Shown: positions 8,222 to 21,155, numbered from the stretch's first letter. The stretch: DNA of 64,000 bases from Parvimonas sp. oral taxon 110 str. F0139 (GCF_000214475.1 NZ_AFII01000002.1:310001-374000); one strand, 5' to 3'. Numbers and translations are program-made. Notes: generated from the sequence alone by a model not told the origin.

Positions 8222-8812
8222 TTATCTTGTAATTAGCTTATTGCTATCAGTAATATTTTTATATTTTAATGAGTATTTTTCAAAAAGACCATTTACAAAA
8301 GCCTCTCTAAGTTCGTGATATACAGAAACTTCCATATCAAATTCATTAAAATATTGTTTGTGAATATCATTATATAGTACAAATTCCAACTCGTTTTCTT
8401 CTTCTCTAATAACAGAAATTGAAACATCACAAGGTAGTCCGTCAAGTAAAGTATCCATTAGCAATTCATAAGCATCTTGTAAGGATGAAATTTCATATTC
8501 TGGAAAAGTTGTTCCATATTCAAAAGCAACTTTTTTAATTTCTTCAAGAGAAACTCCCTTATCTAAAAGTTTTTTTACGACATAAGCAAATCTTATTTCA
8601 ACATTTGAAACCGCTGTATGTAACCAACCATGAATATTACTTTGATCAATTACTTCTTCTAAGTCTTCTGAAATCAATGCAGGAAATAGACTTTCTGCTT
8701 CGTCTCTTTCTTCTTTATTTAAAAATTTTTCTTCAACTGCAAAAGTTAATTTTTGTGCAATTAAAATCTTATCATACATCCAAAAATGTATTGGTGCTAA
8801 AAATGCGCTCAT
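8222..8812 (-). CDS. Conserved hypothetical protein
   Basis: 196 residues, mainly helical, acidic, no signal peptide or membrane segment. It begins MSAFLAPIHFWMYDKI. I do not recognise a named family, though similar MSAFL..IH.W...KI starts occur in clostridial hypothetical proteins as I recall. His9 and Trp11, His61 and Trp63 (NIHGWLH) and a further HIS-containing loop could bind a metal or cofactor, but this is speculation. The ATG overlaps the stop of the EamA gene by 1 bp, and the downstream rsuA-like gene starts 1 bp after its end, so all three are one transcription unit. Confidence 0.65.
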   Translation of the reverse strand: MSAFLAPIHFWMYDKILIAQKLTFAVEEKFLNKEERDEAESLFPALISEDLEEVIDQSNIHGWLHTAVSNVEIRFAYVVKKLLDKGVSLEEIKKVAFEYGTTFPEYEISSLQDAYELLMDTLLDGLPCDVSISVIREEENELEFVLYNDIHKQYFNEFDMEVSVYHELREAFVNGLFEKYSLKYKNITDSNKLITR

Positions 8813-9693
8813 TATTTTTTTCTCCTTCTCAAATCATTGTTTAAAGATAATAGCAACACTGCTAAAACTATCAATCCACAACCTATAACTTTAAAAATAG
8901 TCATAGATTCGTTAAGAAAGATTATACCCAAAATTACACTTGTTATTGGTTCAAAAGTACATAAAATGGAAGCAGTTGTCGCTCCACAATATTTAACCCC
9001 TAGTTGTAAAAATGCATTCCCAAAAATTGAAGTTAAAAATGAAATTAAGATTGTAAGTCCCCAAGCCATTGGTGTAAGTGCAAAAGTAAGTTGTCCACTA
9101 AACTTTCCAAGAGCAAAAAGACCTACGATATTAAACAAACTGATATATAAGGTACATTTAAAAGGATCCATATGTTTAAAACCACTTTTGTCCAAATATA
9201 CCAAGAATAAACTATATGTTACACCTGATAAAGCAGCTAAAAATATTCCTATTGCACTTCCTCCAGTAACTTCATCAACCAACAATACAATACCTATCAT
9301 TGAAAAAACAAGTGCAGACATCTTTTTTAAAGTAACTTTTTCTTTAAAAAATAAAATACAAATAAAATAAACAACACAAGGATAGATAAAATGTATAGTC
9401 GTTGCCATTCCTACAGAAATATAATTATAGGAGCCATAAAGTGCTGTTGTTGTAATTCCTATACCTAAAAATGAAAGCACAATAAAATGAAGAAATTCTC
9501 TTTTAGTAATCTTCATAGGAGTTTGATTTTTTCGCATCCCTGCATATAAAAATGGCAATCCAAGCAAAGCTCTTAAGAAGGTAAGGGTAATTGCATTGTT
9601 CCCTCCGTCATAAGTAAGTTTTGCAAGTATTGGTGTAAAACCAAAAACAAATGCAGAAATAATTGTAAAAATAATGCCTTTAATAAAATTCAT
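8812..9693 (-). CDS. EamA/DMT-family transporter
   Basis: 293 residues with ten predicted transmembrane helices in two EamA halves (about 5-140 and 150-287). Typical family features are FVFGFTPILAKLTYDGGNN at the start, the FLRALLGLPFLYAG motif after helix 2, and the helix-9/10 motif TFEPITSVILGIIFLNESMT. These are inner-membrane drug/metabolite exporters or importers, with the substrate not predictable. It is the first gene of a three-gene operon with the hypothetical protein and the pseudouridine synthase. Confidence 0.88.
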   Translation of the reverse strand: MNFIKGIIFTIISAFVFGFTPILAKLTYDGGNNAITLTFLRALLGLPFLYAGMRKNQTPMKITKREFLHFIVLSFLGIGITTTALYGSYNYISVGMATTIHFIYPCVVYFICILFFKEKVTLKKMSALVFSMIGIVLLVDEVTGGSAIGIFLAALSGVTYSLFLVYLDKSGFKHMDPFKCTLYISLFNIVGLFALGKFSGQLTFALTPMAWGLTILISFLTSIFGNAFLQLGVKYCGATTASILCTFEPITSVILGIIFLNESMTIFKVIGCGLIVLAVLLLSLNNDLRRRKK

Positions 9694-9726
9694 AACTACC
9701 TCCTAACTTTATAATATTTACTTTCT

Positions 9727-10191
9727 CTAAAAAAATATTTCAGATACAATTTCGTCATTTTGACCCCATTTTACCATCAATTCCGTATAATCATCATTTA
9801 AATATAAATCAAAAATTTTATCTATACAATAGCTCTTTCCATCAGCATTTTTAAACTCTTCTATTCCCATCCAAAAGAGTTTTCCTTCAACATTGTTTTC
9901 GATTAATTCTCCTGAAAAATCTTCTGTATAGTATAAAAATCCTAATTCTCTTACATCATTAATTTCGTCAATCCAACTGACAGTTCCCTTTAATTTAAGA
10001 TTTTTTACATTTAATCCCGTCTCTTCAAAAACTTCCCTTACACATGAATCATATAGAACTTCACCTTTTTCAACATGTCCACCAACAAAAGTAAGCCCTT
10101 CCCAACCATGTTTTTTTACTTTATCTAAAATTAAAATTTTATCATTATCTCTATCATAAATCATACACATATTTACTAAAACTGTTTTCAT
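9727..10191 (-). CDS. Nudix hydrolase (MutT-like)
   Basis: 154 residues from the ATG at 10191, which has GGAGG 6 bp upstream; the longer frame to 10227 reads through that site. The Nudix box is complete: GHVEKGEVLYDSCVREVFEETGL fits Gx5Ex7REUxEExGU, supplying the Mg2+-binding glutamates. The NMCMIYDRDNDKILILDK start resembles 8-oxo-dGTP diphosphatase (MutT/YtkD) types, so a role in cleaning the nucleotide pool is possible. The true substrate is not readable from the sequence. Confidence 0.87.
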   Translation of the reverse strand: MKTVLVNMCMIYDRDNDKILILDKVKKHGWEGLTFVGGHVEKGEVLYDSCVREVFEETGLNVKNLKLKGTVSWIDEINDVRELGFLYYTEDFSGELIENNVEGKLFWMGIEEFKNADGKSYCIDKIFDLYLNDDYTELMVKWGQNDEIVSEIFF

Positions 10192-10364
10192 AAATCCTCC
10201 AATAATAATATGGTATAAAATCACCACTTTATTATTATATCATTTAATACAGTAAACATACAATAGATAACTTTATCGAGATAATAAAAAGTTCAAAATT
10301 AATTAATAATTAGGAATAATAACAAAAATTTAATTTAGACATTATTGCAAGATTTTGCACAAAA

Positions 10365-10388
10365 AAATCCGACTTTAAAGTCGGATTT
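10365..10388 (-). terminator. Terminator after dacA
   Basis: A 12-bp perfect palindromic stem (AAATCCGACTTT / AAAGTCGGATTT), with a T-rich minus-strand tail, about 13 bp beyond the repaired dacA stop at 10401. Confidence 0.8.
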
Positions 10389-10400
10389 GTCTTAAAATTT

Positions 10401-11573
10401 TTATGGTAAAATTGTTTCTACTACTTCAAAAACTGTTTTGAATAATCTTCCAACTCTTTTAACCATACCTGCTTTTGAATAGTCTTCTTTAGCAACTAAA
10501 TCAACTGTTGCAACTACTTCTTTAGAATTTTTAATTTTATTTCTCCAACCTTATCACCTTTTTTCAATGGAAGTTTAACATCTCCTACATTTACTTCAGT
10601 TTCGTAGTTTATGCCTTTCATTGATACTCTTTCAAGATCTTCTTTAGCTACTAACTCGATATAACCTTGATTTGCTGATTTTACTTCAACTTTTTTTACA
10701 AATTTTTCAGCGTCCACAAGTTTTCTAGTTTCTATATTTTGTTTTGCAAAATTTAGCATATCTTTCATATATTGAGCTCTATCAGCTTTTGTTTTTGCTC
10801 CCATTAATACAGAAATTATTCTAAATTCAGATTCACCCTTTGTGATTTTCATAGTAGAAACTAAACAATATCCTGCTTCATCAGTATGTCCTGTTTTTAA
10901 ACCATCTACACCTTCAACTTGTCCAACTAGAGGAATAGTACTTTCTTTTTAAAATTTCTTGCTGGTTGTTCTAAAACAGTAGTCTTTGCATATTCTAAAA
11001 CTTCAGGATATTTTTCAATTATAGTTTTTGCTAAAGTAAAAATATCTCTTGTTGACATTTTATTGTCTTGTCCGTTTTTTGTAAGACCGGAAGCATTTGT
11101 AAAAGTAGAATTTTCAAGACCAAGTTCCTTTGCTTTTTCATTCATCATTGTTACAAATTTACTTTCAGTTTCTCCAACAGCTTCAGATAATGCAACTGCT
11201 GAGTCATTTCCTGAAACAATCATTAATCCATCAAGTAAATCTTTAATAGTGATTTCTTCGCCTGCTTTTAAATTCAAACTAGATCCTTCTTCAGCACTTG
11301 CAGTTGTAGATATTTTAACTTTATCTTCTAATTTAAGTTTTCCTTCAGCGATTTTTTCTTTAACTAAATAAAAAGTCATAAGTTTAGAAATACTCGCTAC
11401 TGGTAAGGCTTCATCAACATTTTCCGCAACAAATAAAGCTCCTGATTTTGCATCTCCAATTAAGGATGCAGTAGTTTTATTTTCAATTCCAAATATTGCA
11501 TAGGACTTAGCTGTCCCTACAAAGCAAATCGAAAAAATTAATATTAAACTTAGTAGTGTTTTTTAAATTTCAT
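10401..11573 (-). CDS. dacA: D-alanyl-D-alanine carboxypeptidase (PBP5/DacA type), three frameshifts
   Basis: As written the gene is split into pieces. Adding one base in each of three homopolymers (T6 at 11559-11564, T5 at 10946-10950, T5 at 10528-10532) gives one ~391-residue protein. It has a signal peptide (MKFKKTLLSLILIFSICF...), the SxxK motif SISK with the acylated serine, SGN (IVSGNDSA), KTG (DGLKTGHTDEAGY), a PBP5 C-terminal domain (from about 290) and an amphipathic C-terminal tail (VKRVGRLFKTVFEVVETILP) for membrane anchoring. The enzyme trims the terminal D-Ala of peptidoglycan stems. It starts 10 bp after the serS stop. All catalytic motifs are intact, so I expect the gene is functional and the breaks are technical. 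Confidence 0.85.
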
Positions 11574-11582
11574 AATACTCAC

Positions 11583-14035
<2,453 letters not shown>

Positions 14036-14044
14036 AACTACCTC

Positions 14045-15024
14045 CTATAATTTTATATTCTTACCAATTTTATCTCTTAAATCAAATGGTGGAAAAACAA
14101 AAATTTAAAATTCCCCCTAATTCTACTAGCGACTCTTGAATCGTAGTATTCTGCTAAGTCATATTCTAAAAGATTTGATGTTATTACTGTATTCAAGCCA
14201 TTTTCAAATCTATAATCTAAAAGCGAACTCAAAAAACTATTATTATTTTTGTTAGTAATTTCATTTCCAAGGTCATCAATCACTAAGAAATCAACATTTC
14301 TTATAAAATCAATCCTATCCTGTAATTCCTTTTTGTCTCTATAAAAACTGTAACTGTAATTAGACATAAGCTCAAAAAATTCAGTTGCAGTAACAAAACA
14401 AGCTCTCTTACCCTTATCCAACATATAGTTTACCATTGCCGATGCGAAATAAGTCTTTCCAGCACCACTTTTACCATAAAAGAAAATTCCATAATCTTTT
14501 ATTGTAAAATTATCACAGTATTCTTTTGAAAAAGAAATTAATTTTTCTATATATTCTCTGGAATTTACAAGTCTATTTGCATGCTCAAAATTGCCTTCAA
14601 AGAGAGAAAAATCAAAATTAGAAAAATTTTGCTCTCTTTTCTTGCTTGAAAAGCCACTTTCTAAAACTCTATCCTCAACTAAGTCATCCATTATACAGCT
14701 ACAAACAGAGCCATTATAATATCCTGTATCTTTACATTTTTCACAGCAATAGAATTTATTTAGATAATCTTTTGAAAAGCCATTTTTCAAGAGTAATTCA
14801 TTGATATTTTTTTCGAGTTCATCAAATACTTTTCTATCTTCTGAGCAGTCAATATTAGCAAGTGTTGACTTCATAATTTTTGTGGCTAAATAATTTCTCT
14901 TCGATATTAAATTTTCAATATTTTCTATGGAAGAATAGACCTTTTTTTGTCTTTCTTCTTTTATTTTCTCTCTTAATAAAGGTCTTTTACTAAGACTTTT
15001 TAAAACTAATTCATCTAAATTCAT
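14045..15024 (-). CDS. dnaI: DnaI-like helicase loader (AAA+ ATPase), frameshift near the C-terminus
   Basis: The open frame gives 315 residues ending FKFLFFHHLI. One extra base in the A runs at 14093-14103 extends it to ~326 residues ending FPPFDLRDKIGKNIKL, whose TAG stop merges with the AGGAGG of the next gene. An N-terminal domain holds a zinc-ribbon-like CCEKCKDTGYYNGSVCSC (about 105-122). The AAA+ domain has Walker A FYGKSGAGKTYFASA, Walker B FLVIDDLGNE and the arginine-bearing SRVASRIRGNF. This is the helicase loader of Firmicutes (DnaI), which delivers DnaB to the fork; the adjacent dnaD-like and dnaB genes support this. Confidence 0.87.
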
Positions 15025-15026
15025 AA

Positions 15027-15782
15027 TTAATACCTATCGAGTAATTCTGTTGTATCCGAATTCTTATTTTCTTTAAGTTTCTCTCTTTTCTCTTCTTCTG
15101 TTAAAATATCTTCTTTTTCGATATATTTTTTAGTGTTTTTACTGTATCTCTTAATTTTATTTTTATCTTTATTTTCAAGGAAATACTTCAAATCTTCTAC
15201 AGTTGAAATATTATTATCTCTCTTCCAGGCTCTTAGAATTCCAATAACATATTTTACAGACATACTCTTTCCCATGCTATTAGCATATTCATAAGCCTTA
15301 TAAACTAAATCCATACCATGACCAGTTTCTTCAATATGTGAAATAATTTCAGTTATTTCATGAGGCTTTAAACTTAAACCTGTAAGTTTTTCAATTTTAT
15401 TGAAATATTCTTTATTATCAATCATTGGTTTTTCTTTTTCTTTTTCTACATTGTCGTCATAGACTCCACCTGCATAAAGAGCAAAATTATTTACAAATTC
15501 AATCTTTTCGACATTTCCTTTTTTATCCAAAGTGTAATCTAAAAGTTGATTATTTTTCCAATATTTTAAAGAATTCATAACTTGAACTTCGGAAAATCTA
15601 AGTTCTTCTGCTATACATTTTATAGACAATTCGCTTTTATAAGATCCAAAAAGTCTCTTATATAAAAACAAATAAACTTTTAAAGAAATTTCATCAACTA
15701 TTGGCAAGTAGTTATCCAAAAACATATTCTCAATAGGAGTTACTCCGGGTTGAATTATTGACTTTTTAAAACTTATTTCCAC
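15027..15782 (-). CDS. DnaD-domain replication initiation protein
   Basis: 251 residues from a GTG at 15782; the next in-frame ATG would cut off the start of the first domain. The N-terminal winged helix (about 15-95, LSIKCIAEELRFSEVQVMNSLKYWKNNQLLDY) and the C-terminal DnaB_2/DnaD domain (about 130-200, LKPHEITEIISHIEETGHGMDLVYKAYEYA then YVIGILRAWKRDNN, the YxxxIxxxW motif) are both visible. The tail is Lys/Glu-rich. DnaD-type proteins prime primosome assembly at oriC and stalled forks in Firmicutes. It is 2 bp upstream of dnaI and overlaps the GNAT gene by 17 bp. Confidence 0.85.
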   Translation of the reverse strand: MEISFKKSIIQPGVTPIENMFLDNYLPIVDEISLKVYLFLYKRLFGSYKSELSIKCIAEELRFSEVQVMNSLKYWKNNQLLDYTLDKKGNVEKIEFVNNFALYAGGVYDDNVEKEKEKPMIDNKEYFNKIEKLTGLSLKPHEITEIISHIEETGHGMDLVYKAYEYANSMGKSMSVKYVIGILRAWKRDNNISTVEDLKYFLENKDKNKIKRYSKNTKKYIEKEDILTEEEKREKLKENKNSDTTELLDRY

Positions 15783-16376
15783 TCCTATCCCACCTTTCTA
15801 AAAATTTTAATCTATCTAATTTCATAGTGAAAATTTTGGAATAAATTATATTATTTTTTTCTTCAAAATATTCCTTAGTTTCTTCATATCTCTTTAATTT
15901 TTGCATTTTTTGAACTTCAAAATCTCCAAGAAATTCACTTATTTTTTCAAAGCCAATTTTTTCATATAAATGTATTGCTCTTTGATTAAAAGCATTTACA
16001 TTTAGCCAAATAGAATATTTGTCAAAATTTTCAAAATAGTATTCTAAAAACAGTCTAAGAGATTTAAATCCATATCCTTTAGAGCAATATCTTTCATCAA
16101 AAGACAAAGAAAGCTCATAATTACTGTTTAAAAAACTAATTTTACTTATAGAAATATATCCTATCATAGTATCTTTTAAAAAATAGCAAAATAATTATTC
16201 TTTTTCGATTTTATTTTCTTTTCCCAATTTTTAATTTCAGATTCAGTCAAAAAACAAAGATTATAATCAGTAAGCAATATATCCTCATAAGGCGAGAATT
16301 TTTTGAAATCTTGAATATTGTTCTTTTCAAATTTTTTAATCTTAATGTCTTCATCTTCAATTAAAAAATTACTCAT
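15766..16376 (-). CDS. GNAT-family acetyltransferase, frameshifted
   Basis: Two adjacent open frames (16176-16376 and 15766-16167) are halves of one acetyltransferase. Adding one base to the A6 run at 16178-16183 joins NYFAIF to LKDTMIGYISIS and yields ~203 residues. The acetyl-CoA site is DERYCSKGYGFKSLRLFLEYY, and the C-terminal FNQRAIHLYEKIGFEKISEF is the family's beta5-alpha4. It resembles RimJ/RimL-type enzymes. It lies between dnaB (8-bp overlap) and the dnaD-like gene, an unusual spot for a GNAT gene, in what is otherwise a replication operon. Confidence 0.75.
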
Positions 16377-17697
16377 TGAAAAGCTCCTTATCTCTATCAG
16401 TTTGAAGATCTAAAAATCTTGAGTACTCTTTAATAAAGTTAAGCTTAATACTTCCAATTTCACCATTTCGGTGCTTTGCAATAATCAATTCAATTTCATT
16501 TTGTACTTCTTCTTCTTTTTCTTTATCTTGATAATCTTCTCTGTTAAGTAAAATTACAACGTCAGCATCTTGTTCGATTGCTCCTGATTCTCTTAAGTCA
16601 CTAAGTTTCGGCTTTCTACCACTTTTTTCACTATCACGAGATAACTGACTCAATGCTAGAATAGGAACGTCCAATTCCTTTGCTAATGCTTTTAAATTTC
16701 TTGAAATAGTAGAAATTTCTTGTTGCCTATTTTCATTTCTTCCCTCAGAAGTCATAAGTTGTAAATAGTCTATCATAATAAAGTCAAGACCGCTATCAGC
16801 TTTAAGTCTTCTACATTTACTTCTTAGTTCAGTTATAGAAATTCCTGCAGTGTCATCCATATAAATAGATTTCCCAGCTATAATAGAGCTCGCTTCAAAG
16901 ACATCTTCCCATTCAGTTATATCTCCACTCATAAATTGTTTTGAATTTACAAGCGAAAGAGAACTTAACATTCTTTGAGCTAATTGTGTTTTACTCATTT
17001 CTAAAGAAAAAATTGCTACTTTATAATCCTTTAAGGCAGCATTTAAAGCTATATTCCCAGCCAATGCTGTCTTCCCTACAGATGGTCTTGCCGCAAGTAA
17101 AATTAAATCTTTTTTTTGCATTCCAAGTAAAATTCTGTCCAAGTCTGCGAATCCTGTAGGAACGCCGGTCAAAGAACCTTTTATTTTACTTCTTTCATCA
17201 AGTAGTTCAATAACCTCTTTTAGAGTATCTTTTATATGAGTAAGTCCTGTTCTACTTTCATTTTGTGACAATTCAAAAATTTGACCTTCAATTGACTCTA
17301 AAACTTTGTCATAATCTTCATTTTTATATGCTCTATCTTTTATACTATCAAGAATAAAAAGTAAATTTCTAGTATCTGATTTATCCTTTACAATCTTACA
17401 ATAATTTTCTATATTTGAAGGAAATGCAACAGCATTTACAATTTCAACAACTCCAACAATTCCATTATTTGATTCTGTATCAAAACCCATTGCTTCCATT
17501 TTATTGATTACTGTAATTGGATCTACATTTGTATTTTCTCTTGATAATTCCAAGATTGCACTAAATATATCTCTATGCCAACCTAAATAAAAATCTTTTC
17601 TCTTTAATTTTTCAAAAACAAACTCTCTTTTATTTGGCTCTGTAATCATTATCGACAAGACGCATTTTTCAGCTTCTAAGTCGTAAATATTATGCAT
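16369..17697 (-). CDS. dnaB: Replicative DNA helicase DnaB (DnaC in Bacillus naming)
   Basis: 442 residues. The N-terminal DnaB domain begins DLEAEKCVLSIMI. The RecA-like motor has GVPTGFADLDRILLGMQKKDLILLAARPSVGKTALA (H1/Walker A, SVGKT), FSLEMSKTQLAQRM, DFIMIDYLQLM (Walker B), PILALSQLSRDSE (H3/H4) and a C-terminal arginine finger/KHRNGEIG motif. It is the ring helicase of the chromosomal replication fork. The gene follows rplI with a 3-bp gap, the standard rplI-dnaB order in Firmicutes. Confidence 0.96.
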   Translation of the reverse strand: MHNIYDLEAEKCVLSIMITEPNKREFVFEKLKRKDFYLGWHRDIFSAILELSRENTNVDPITVINKMEAMGFDTESNNGIVGVVEIVNAVAFPSNIENYCKIVKDKSDTRNLLFILDSIKDRAYKNEDYDKVLESIEGQIFELSQNESRTGLTHIKDTLKEVIELLDERSKIKGSLTGVPTGFADLDRILLGMQKKDLILLAARPSVGKTALAGNIALNAALKDYKVAIFSLEMSKTQLAQRMLSSLSLVNSKQFMSGDITEWEDVFEASSIIAGKSIYMDDTAGISITELRSKCRRLKADSGLDFIMIDYLQLMTSEGRNENRQQEISTISRNLKALAKELDVPILALSQLSRDSEKSGRKPKLSDLRESGAIEQDADVVILLNREDYQDKEKEEEVQNEIELIIAKHRNGEIGSIKLNFIKEYSRFLDLQTDRDKELFNE

Positions 17698-17700
17698 AAA

Positions 17701-18147
17701 TTACTCCTTTTCAATAGAAACCTTAACAGTTGCAACTATTTCAGGATAAACTCTAATAGGAACTGTCAAAGTGCAAAGTGATTTAATATTTTCCTTTAAT
17801 TCTATTTTTCTTTTGTCAATTTCAATTTTATGTTGTTTTTTCAAAGCATCACTAATATCTTGAGAAGTTATTGAACCGAAAAGCTTATCTCCACTTCCTG
17901 TTTTAGTCTTTATAACTACTTCCAATTTTTCTAAAACATCTTTTAATTCTTTTGCATTTTTTATATTTTCAGCTTCTATTCTCTTTAATTCAGCTTGTTC
18001 TTTTTCCCAGATTTCAAGATTTTCTTTTGTAGCTTCTTTAGCTAAGCCATTAGGAATCAAAAAGTTCCTAGCATATCCTGTCTTAGCATTAACAAGCTCA
18101 CCAGCTTTTCCAAAACTCTTTACATCTTTAATCAAAATTACTTTCAT
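17701..18147 (-). CDS. rplI: 50S ribosomal protein L9
   Basis: 148 residues, the usual length. The N-terminal RNA-binding domain [40 protein letters not shown] is the L9 signature. The long connecting helix (about 45-75) and C-terminal domain ([16 protein letters not shown]) follow. It overlaps the gdpP stop by 20 bp, showing tight coupling. Confidence 0.97.
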   Translation of the reverse strand: MKVILIKDVKSFGKAGELVNAKTGYARNFLIPNGLAKEATKENLEIWEKEQAELKRIEAENIKNAKELKDVLEKLEVVIKTKTGSGDKLFGSITSQDISDALKKQHKIEIDKRKIELKENIKSLCTLTVPIRVYPEIVATVKVSIEKE

Positions 18148-20125
18148 CTATATCTTCCTCCAATAAATACTCATCTATTGCTTTCTTTAATTTTTCAATT
18201 GCTTCGTCCATTGAACAATCAAGTCTAGCACCAGCAGAAGTATAATGTCCACCTCCACCAAGTTTTTCTAAAATTAATTGAACAGAAATTTTTCCTAAAC
18301 TTCTTCCACTTATATGAATTTGTCCAGAAACAATAGTTAAAACGAAACTACATTCAATGTCTAAAACTCCAAGCAAATCATCCGCTGCCTCTGCCGCAAT
18401 TAGCATTGACTCTTCAATTTCTTCTGGAAATACACCAATACAGATATAATTTCTATATGATATTGCATTGGATAAAACATTTGATTTTAATTTTATAGTA
18501 TTAAAATTATCCTTGAACAAATGTTTTACAGCGATACTATCCGCTCCAAATCTCTTCAAATAAGAAGCCATTTCAAAAGTTCTTACTCCAGTTTGGTAAT
18601 AGAAATTTTTAGTATCGACTACAATTCCTGCAAGTAGTGATTCTGCAATTACTTTATCCAAATCAATTTTTTCAAACATATAGTAAATTATTTCAGTTAC
18701 AAGTTCACAAGCTGATGATGCATAAGGTTCAAGATATGTTAACATAGGATTTTCAACAAAATCTTTTCCAATTCTATGATGATCAATAACTACAATTTTT
18801 GAAGTTACATCTAATAGGTATGGAGCTTCTGTTGAAACAGTCCTTGAATTGTCAACCAGTATAACTAAACTTGTATCCTTACATATATCATATGCTTTTT
18901 CTGGAGAAATCATCATTTCTACATAGCTAGGTTCAGTATTACTAATCCTATCATAAATATTTCTAATTGTAACAGGAACATCTTCTAAAACCATATAGCA
19001 GTCTTTTTTCAACTCTTTACAAATTCCCATAACACCAAGAGCAGCACCAAAACAGTCCATATCAGGATTCTTATGTCCCATTACAAAAACTTCTGAAGAT
19101 TCTCTAATTATATTTTCAAGCGCTTGTGAAATAACTCTTGCCTTTACTTTATTTCTTTCAACACCTTTATTATTTTTTCCACCATAAAATTCTAGATCTT
19201 CTCCATTTTTAAATACAACTTGAGCTCCACCACGTCCTAAAGCCATGTCAAGAGCGGTTTGAGCTTCCTTATATCTTTCAAATGGATTATTTCCACCAAG
19301 ACCAATACCAATACTTAAAGTGGGTTTTATATTACCTGTAATTCCTAGTTCTCTTAATGTTTCTATTATACTGAATCTATCATTTCTAATTTTTTCTAAA
19401 ATAGAATTACTTGAGATAACTAAATATTTTCCAGAATCATATTTTCTTACAATTGCTCCTAGATTTGAAAAATAACTTATAATAAGTTTATCCATTTCAG
19501 CAGTCAACAATGTCTTAAAATCTTCATTTGTGTTATTACGAACATCTTCGTAATTATCTATATAGATTAAAATAGAATTTAAAGTATCATCTTCATATTG
19601 CTTTTGCAATTTTGAAAATTCTAAATTATCTATTAGATAAATTATTACATTAACCTCTCCATTGTCCTCGTCTTTTACAACATTATAGTAAACTAAGTAA
19701 TCAAATTTTTCTGTTTTCCAATTAACCTTTCCTGATACAGTTTTTAAAACTTCAGAAATATTAAAACTTGAAATTTTAGAATTAATATCTATTCCAATAA
19801 CATCTTTTCCTGAAAAAAGCACTGAAAACTCTGGACTATACCATTTAACTCTACCTTTATTATTAAGAACAGCAATAGGAAATGGCATTTTGTAAACTAC
19901 TTCACTTGCAATATTATCCAAGGAATCTCTATGCTTCTTCATATCTTCATCATATTCTAGATTTTTATTCTTTACATAGTATAAAACTAAAATAAATGAA
20001 ATAAAAGTTAATATAAAAGATACAATCCCAAATATAAATTGAAAATAAAGAACAAAAGCTGAGATTAAAACCATAAATAAAAATAAAATATAAAAATCTG
20101 ATAATTTAACTATTTTCTTTCCCAT
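18128..20125 (-). CDS. gdpP: Cyclic-di-AMP phosphodiesterase GdpP
   Basis: 665 residues, the expected size. Two N-terminal transmembrane helices (about 8-50), a PAS-like sensor (about 70-155), a degenerate GGDEF domain (about 175-300) and a C-terminal DHH/DHHA1 phosphoesterase (about 335-650). The DHH part shows [15 protein letters not shown], the ILVDNS aspartate, VIDHHRIGK, and the late [11 protein letters not shown]. Mn2+ at these sites hydrolyses c-di-AMP to pApA, setting c-di-AMP levels that control potassium, wall and beta-lactam tolerance. It overlaps yybS upstream by 16 bp and rplI downstream by 20 bp. Confidence 0.94.
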   Translation of the reverse strand: MGKKIVKLSDFYILFLFMVLISAFVLYFQFIFGIVSFILTFISFILVLYYVKNKNLEYDEDMKKHRDSLDNIASEVVYKMPFPIAVLNNKGRVKWYSPEFSVLFSGKDVIGIDINSKISSFNISEVLKTVSGKVNWKTEKFDYLVYYNVVKDEDNGEVNVIIYLIDNLEFSKLQKQYEDDTLNSILIYIDNYEDVRNNTNEDFKTLLTAEMDKLIISYFSNLGAIVRKYDSGKYLVISSNSILEKIRNDRFSIIETLRELGITGNIKPTLSIGIGLGGNNPFERYKEAQTALDMALGRGGAQVVFKNGEDLEFYGGKNNKGVERNKVKARVISQALENIIRESSEVFVMGHKNPDMDCFGAALGVMGICKELKKDCYMVLEDVPVTIRNIYDRISNTEPSYVEMMISPEKAYDICKDTSLVILVDNSRTVSTEAPYLLDVTSKIVVIDHHRIGKDFVENPMLTYLEPYASSACELVTEIIYYMFEKIDLDKVIAESLLAGIVVDTKNFYYQTGVRTFEMASYLKRFGADSIAVKHLFKDNFNTIKLKSNVLSNAISYRNYICIGVFPEEIEESMLIAAEAADDLLGVLDIECSFVLTIVSGQIHISGRSLGKISVQLILEKLGGGGHYTSAGARLDCSMDEAIEKLKKAIDEYLLEEDIDESNFD

Positions 20126-20967
20126 TTCATACCTCTCTTAATTGAACTATAAATTCCATAAAGGAAATACAGTACATAAATAATAGCAAAAAATATTGAA
20201 ATAAAACTAAATATATTTGCTACTATTTTATTTGTTTTCTTACTTAAAAATAAATTGAATTTTATAAATCCTTGAATGCTCATAACCCATATAAAAGCAA
20301 TAATCAAATTTATACAAATTAAATATACTTGATAAAAGTTTTGTGAATTACTAATATTTGTAAAAATAGTTACGGCTACAACAGCTAAACTAAAAAATAA
20401 AACTTTTAAATCAAATGGTATTATGATGTCATCTGAATCTCTATCAAATTTATAAATTCTTTTAGACAAAAACGAATAACCTATTGTACAAAAAATATAA
20501 GAAATACCAAAAGAAACTGAAGGATAAATATTCATCATTTTATTAACAAAATCCTCAGCGCTTTTTATATTCAAAACTTCCTTATAATTTTCAAAATTAT
20601 TCAAAAAATTACTTATATTATTTAAAAATAACTCATAAGCTTTTGCATTAGTCTTTAAGAGTAAAAAATCACTTACAAGCAAAACAGTCATAACAAGTGA
20701 GCTTCCAAGTAAAATTTTGTATCCCTCTTTTTTACTATCCATTCCCTTAATAACTACAAAAGAGATAAGTACAGGAATTAGTGAAGATACATTTCCTAAA
20801 ACTAATAAAGCCAATACCGTGAACATTACTGCAGATAAAATATAAGTTTTAAAGTCTGATTTTTTATATAAAATTACCATTGGAACAAAACTTAATAAAT
20901 TGAAAATAGGAAATAAAATCATTCCTACAGCCAAAAAATAATATAAAAATATTTTTCTATCTTGCAT
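20110..20967 (-). CDS. YybS-like DUF2232 membrane protein
   Basis: 285 residues with about eight transmembrane helices and little polar domain, matching the DUF2232 (YybS) family that precedes gdpP in many Firmicutes. The MQDRKIFLYYFLAVGMILFPIFNLLSFVPMVILYKK start and the C-terminal FIWVMSIQGFIKFNLFLSKK stretch fit. The overlap with gdpP suggests a functional link to c-di-AMP signalling, but no function is established. It is the first gene of the housekeeping operon. Confidence 0.8.
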   Translation of the reverse strand: MQDRKIFLYYFLAVGMILFPIFNLLSFVPMVILYKKSDFKTYILSAVMFTVLALLVLGNVSSLIPVLISFVVIKGMDSKKEGYKILLGSSLVMTVLLVSDFLLLKTNAKAYELFLNNISNFLNNFENYKEVLNIKSAEDFVNKMMNIYPSVSFGISYIFCTIGYSFLSKRIYKFDRDSDDIIIPFDLKVLFFSLAVVAVTIFTNISNSQNFYQVYLICINLIIAFIWVMSIQGFIKFNLFLSKKTNKIVANIFSFISIFFAIIYVLYFLYGIYSSIKRGMKWERK

Positions 20968-21060
20968 ATCATACCTCTATATCAATATCATTCCCTAATA
21001 AATCATTTCCTTTTGCTTTATAATAAAATTATATTTATCTCAAGGCATAAAGGTACTTTT

Positions 21061-21115
21061 ATTATACCATATTTCCGATTATAAATAAATGCGTTGAAAA
21101 TTTAATTTTGACAAA
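21061..21115. repeat. 52-bp dispersed repeat, copy 1
   Basis: About 50 bases (core AAATGCGTTG and TTTAATTTTGACAA) match 22597-22651 with about four differences. It lies between the GNAT stop at 21156 and the yybS promoter region. Copy 2 directly abuts the GC-rich hairpin element at 22649. Confidence 0.7.
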
Positions 21116-21119
21116 GAAA

Positions 21120-21145
21120 AACAGCAAATCTTTTGAATTGCCGTT
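21120..21145 (-). terminator. Weak terminator after the GNAT gene
   Basis: An imperfect stem (AACAGCAA / TTGCCGTT with one G-T pair on the transcript) and a T-rich minus-strand tail, 11 bp past the stop at 21156. Confidence 0.45.
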
Positions 21146-21155
21146 AAAAAATTTT

